From: Anabaena sphaerica FACHB-251 | Lineage (GTDB): Bacteria > Cyanobacteriota > Cyanobacteriia > Cyanobacteriales > Nostocaceae | Direction: 5' to 3' | NCBI RefSeq assembly: GCF_014696825.1 | Contig: NZ_JACJQU010000002.1 | Span: forward strand, 620,001 to 684,000 | Length of the DNA: 64,000 nt | Shown: positions 61,205 through 64,000 of the stretch, piece after piece | Layout of the letters: the number at the start of each line of letters is the position of its first letter | Numbering within the stretch: position 1 is the first letter of the stretch | The notes under the pieces: model-generated | What the model was told of the DNA's origin: nothing | Seen by the model: only the letters and a program-made list of their open reading frames with translations | Database searches by the model: none | Translations under genes and position numbers: made by a program

Positions 61205-61738
61205 ATGCCTAGCTGGATTCGTAGTGCTTTAATACGTTGTTCTGGAACTTTTTGTACAGGTTTAGTATTGATGGTGGTGACTGTGTTTTCTTGGTCTTCA
61301 CCAACCAGTGACCCCAAAACTACTACAGCTAACGCAACTGTAGTCAATCAAAGAACTACTATATCTAAAAGTCAGCAAATAGCCCAATCTCGGCGCATTG
61401 AAATTGATTTGTCCGAGCAACGTTTACGGGCTTGGGATGGTAAAAATTTAGTGTATTCCTTCCGAATTTCTACAGGTAAGCGTTCCACCCCCACACCAGT
61501 TGGTAGATTTGCAATTAATTCCAAGTATCGCACTCACCGAATGCGTGGTACAGGTTACGACATTCCTGATGTTCCTTACGCTATGTACTTTTATGAAGGC
61601 TATGCTATTCACGGTGCTTACTGGCATAACCGTTTTGGGACTCCCATTAGTCATGGTTGTGTAAATTTGCCAGTTAAGCAAGCACGCAAGTTATACAATT
61701 GGGCAGGAACGGGGACTGTCGTGGTTGTGCGTCGGTAG
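61205..61738 (+). CDS. L,D-transpeptidase (YkuD family), second of two
   Basis: The 177-residue protein has an N-terminal membrane/signal segment (FCTGLVLMVVTVFSWSS), a Thr/Ala-rich linker and a YkuD domain with RMRGTGYDIPDVPYAMYFYEGYAIHGAY in the family pattern and the catalytic S149-H150-G151-C152 (SHGCVNLPV). It is a paralogue of the upstream transpeptidase, 214 bp away in the same direction. The catalytic cores are similar but linkers differ, so the duplication is old. It acts on peptidoglycan outside the plasma membrane. A hairpin repeat follows before the convergent glycosyltransferase gene. Confidence 0.9.
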   Translation: MPSWIRSALIRCSGTFCTGLVLMVVTVFSWSSPTSDPKTTTANATVVNQRTTISKSQQIAQSRRIEIDLSEQRLRAWDGKNLVYSFRISTGKRSTPTPVGRFAINSKYRTHRMRGTGYDIPDVPYAMYFYEGYAIHGAYWHNRFGTPISHGCVNLPVKQARKLYNWAGTGTVVVVRR

Positions 61739-61788
61739 GTGATTCAATTTTAGATTTTGGATTTTGGATTTTAGATTGACAGAACATA

Positions 61789-61819
61789 GATCCCCGATTT
61801 CGTTGAGAAGTTGGGGATC
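61789..61819. repeat. gatccccgatttc ... gaagttggggatc hairpin repeat
   Basis: A 13-bp, nearly perfect stem of the same family as at 59583-59615. Here it lies between convergent genes and could terminate both. Confidence 0.8.
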
Positions 61820-61839
61820 GGATGTATTTATGGCAACAA

Positions 61840-64000
61840 TCATTTTTCTGCAATCATATTTAAGCTGATGAGAGTTCCTTTATAAGTCATAGAACTTGTA
61901 TCTCCGAATATATTGAATTCTTTCACTTTGCGGATATTGGTAAATCCTGCCATTTTTAATTGTCTAGTGAGGATTTCCTGATTAAATCCTCCCAGATGAT
62001 AGTCATATTCATCGACATGACCGCCAAAAATCATCCGTATAATATTAAAGCGTTCGTGATAAGTTAATTTATCTTTCTGGAGGAACAAAGAAGCCAGAAC
62101 ATCTAAATCAGGAACACTAACATAAATAGCAGCACCAGGGGCTAAAACTCTCCGCCATTCTTGCAAAGTTTTTTCCAGTTCATAAGCATAATCAAAGTGT
62201 TCTAATACATGAGATGAGTAGAGAGCAGAAAAAGTGTTATCTGCAAATCTGGATAAATCTTTAGCATTGCCTATGTGATCTACATGAGAGCCGGGAATAG
62301 CATTCAATATTTCCCAACCTGCTACAGCTTCAGTTCCGCCAATATGCAGTTTTCTTTGTTTGCCATTAATAGCTATTGCTTGAATAATAGAAGTATCATG
62401 GATGTGTGATTTTTCTATTTTTTCAGAAGTTTTACCATTTTTAAGAAAAGCAGGAGTAATATTATTAGCATATTTAGAGCCAAAATTTTCCAATAAAACT
62501 TTTGAATTTTGCCGGATTTCCCTATTATCCGGTTCTACTAACAGCGCACACCGATAATATTTTTCAGCCTGTTCAATTAATTCCTGCTCTTCCAACAGTT
62601 TTCCTAAAGCTTGGTATGTTAAAGCAGAACAGCGATTAAAGGCAAGGGATTGTAAATAAGATGGGATCGCATTTTCCACATCATCTAATTTTTGATAAGC
62701 CTGACCTAAATAATAGTAAGCCTGAGCATCATCAGGATGATTTTGAATATACTGCTGATAATAATTAATAGCATCAGCAAATTCTAAACCAACAGGAAAA
62801 GAAGCGTTACTAGAATAATTTTCGCCATTAGATACTGCTGTTTCTTGCTCAATATAAATCTGCCACATTTGGCGATAAGCAGCTTCTAAAGTGCTGGTCA
62901 TGTTTTTCACATCCAACAGAGGAGAATGCAGCACTCGTTCCCGCATAGTTGAGCGCAAAGATTGCAGATAATCTGGATTTTGGGCTAATGCGATCGCTTT
63001 TTGAACATACTCGGCGGCACTATGGGCAATACAATTATCCAAACCAACACTATGCAAAATACTTGCACTCATGCGTTCCATTTTCCGAGTCCCTGCTAGG
63101 GTGACTGTGGGTACTCCCATCCACAGAGCTTCACACGTTGTAGTACATCCTGTATAAGGTATACTATCCAAATGCAAATCAACTTGATTATAAAGATTCA
63201 GGTGGTCTTCATCAGCAGCATACCCACCATATAAAAAGATGCGTTTCGGATCAATACCCTGTTCCACAAAGGGAGTTTGAATTTTTTCCGCAATTAAAGG
63301 ACTAAATACATCGGAACTCGCACATTTTAAAACCAAGCGAGAGTTAGGAACTGCTTTAAGGATTTCAATCCACAGAGCAAAAGTCTCTGGTGTCAGTTTG
63401 CGTAAATTATTAAAAGATGAAAAAGTGAAGATACCCGTTTTTTTACAGGGAAGTTCAGCTATATCGGGTGCATTTTTTAGAGGTTCATAACCCACATAAC
63501 AACGGGGTAAACGCCATATAGTTTCGCTGGTTTTTTCCTGTGTATCATGGGGATGGAGAACCTGATCAGTAATCCAATAGTCAATGGTTGGTAAACCTGT
63601 GGTAGCAAAATAACCCAAGTAGGTGGTTTGAATCGGTGCAGGTTTCATCCCCAAGACCATCATTCGGTTGTTTGCCGTATGTCCAGCCAAATCAACCAGA
63701 ATATCTATACGGTCGGTTTGAATTAACTCAGCTACTTGTAAATCAGAAAGACCAACTGTGGAACGCCAAGCATGGCAGATATCTATAATTTCATCTGTGA
63801 TTGCATCAGGTTCATTAACTTCTCCATAGCAGAAGACCTCAACCTGGGTGCGGTCATGGTGTTGGAGAACAGGTTTAATAAATGCACTTACGGAGTGTCT
63901 GCGAAAATCAGGGGAAATATAGCCAATGCGTAAACGCCGTTGTGGATTTCTATTGTTATTATGATTACTGAGAGTTGGTAGCCATTGATTAACTACTTGT
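61840..64000 (-). CDS. OGT (SPINDLY)-type glycosyltransferase with TPR and methyltransferase domains (5' end missing)
   Basis: The frame is open without a stop to base 64000, so the true start lies outside; at least 720 residues are seen. Residues translated beyond 63690 (RIGYISPDFRRHSVSAF, then IDILVDLAGHTANNRMM) complete the first half of a GT41 O-GlcNAc transferase-like domain. The second half follows with FTFSSFNNLRKLTPE and LDSIPYTGCTTTCEALWMGVP. Next come about three TPR units (FADAINYYQQYIQNHPDDAQ). A C-terminal class I methyltransferase-like domain has HVLEHFDYAYELEKTLQEW and LAPGAAIYVSVPDLD. The combination suggests a protein- or glycan-modifying enzyme; the acceptor is unknown. Confidence 0.85.
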   Translation of the reverse strand, partial: QVVNQWLPTLSNHNNNRNPQRRLRIGYISPDFRRHSVSAFIKPVLQHHDRTQVEVFCYGEVNEPDAITDEIIDICHAWRSTVGLSDLQVAELIQTDRIDILVDLAGHTANNRMMVLGMKPAPIQTTYLGYFATTGLPTIDYWITDQVLHPHDTQEKTSETIWRLPRCYVGYEPLKNAPDIAELPCKKTGIFTFSSFNNLRKLTPETFALWIEILKAVPNSRLVLKCASSDVFSPLIAEKIQTPFVEQGIDPKRIFLYGGYAADEDHLNLYNQVDLHLDSIPYTGCTTTCEALWMGVPTVTLAGTRKMERMSASILHSVGLDNCIAHSAAEYVQKAIALAQNPDYLQSLRSTMRERVLHSPLLDVKNMTSTLEAAYRQMWQIYIEQETAVSNGENYSSNASFPVGLEFADAINYYQQYIQNHPDDAQAYYYLGQAYQKLDDVENAIPSYLQSLAFNRCSALTYQALGKLLEEQELIEQAEKYYRCALLVEPDNREIRQNSKVLLENFGSKYANNITPAFLKNGKTSEKIEKSHIHDTSIIQAIAINGKQRKLHIGGTEAVAGWEILNAIPGSHVDHIGNAKDLSRFADNTFSALYSSHVLEHFDYAYELEKTLQEWRRVLAPGAAIYVSVPDLDVLASLFLQKDKLTYHERFNIIRMIFGGHVDEYDYHLGGFNQEILTRQLKMAGFTNIRKVKEFNIFGDTSSMTYKGTLISLNMIAEK

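Noticed and set aside
63690-63690. Start of the glycosyltransferase at an internal ATG here
   Set aside because: The frame upstream to 64000 encodes the conserved first half of the GT41 domain, so the gene begins outside the window.

Overview
The window comes from a cyanobacterium, most likely a filamentous, heterocyst-type member of the Nostocales. It carries photosystem I psaI, the icfG carbon-metabolism regulatory cluster, an SLH/OprB iron-uptake porin, DUF928 and CHASE2-cyclase genes, and many GCGATCGC (HIP1) octamers. The intergenic DNA is AT-rich and full of short tandem repeats of about 7 nt (caattac, ggggact, gggaaca, aatgact types), which are typical of Nostoc/Anabaena relatives. Housekeeping genes at both ends (sufA-type, rph, pgl, adk, psaI, eda) indicate a chromosome. 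I saw no rRNA or tRNA gene, CRISPR array or intact insertion sequence.

Layout. 1-3 kb: end of a DUF6930-like gene, an A-type Fe-S carrier, small TPR and membrane proteins, a TIGR01777 epimerase-like protein and an unlisted 49-aa basic protein. 3.3-11.6 kb: divergent pair of penicillin-binding protein 1C and an alpha-2-macroglobulin lipoprotein. 11.8-15.7 kb: a double-glycine-leader peptide precursor and a CyRepA1-type replication protein. 15.8-22.4 kb: TPR protein, DUF928 / CHASE2-cyclase / metallo-beta-lactamase-fold group, and LtrA. 22.9-29.1 kb: a giant multicopper oxidase followed by an iron-uptake porin.

29.9-46.2 kb is the most interesting part. One same-strand array starts with a carboxymuconolactone decarboxylase-like gene and three very large proteins built from EthD, VOC, SnoaL/NTF2, Nif11 and ABM domains. 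It continues with DJ-1/PfpI, an AGE-family epimerase, STAS, glgX, STAS, an RsbW-like kinase, the IcfG PP2C phosphatase and a D-lactate dehydrogenase-like gene. The second half matches the Synechocystis icfG cluster (partner-switching control of carbon metabolism). The first half is an expanded, domain-shuffled set with visible recent duplications and no recognised pathway; I regard it as the best candidate for an undescribed system.

46.7-64 kb: a translationally overlapping M50 peptidase plus two small proteins, an FHA/zinc-ribbon protein with DNA-level tandem repeats, pgl, an MlaE-like permease, rph, an adenylate kinase, a P-loop-degenerate CobA-like protein, a large unknown protein, psaI, an erythromycin esterase-like/cbpA/cbpM operon, eda, two L,D-transpeptidases, and an O-GlcNAc-transferase-like/TPR/methyltransferase fusion that runs off the right end.

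A recurring theme is invasion by small palindromic and tandem repeats. They fill intergenic regions and in several places have been absorbed in frame into genes (pbpC, the alpha-2-macroglobulin, the CyRepA1 gene). All functions are assigned by reading motifs; no database search was run.
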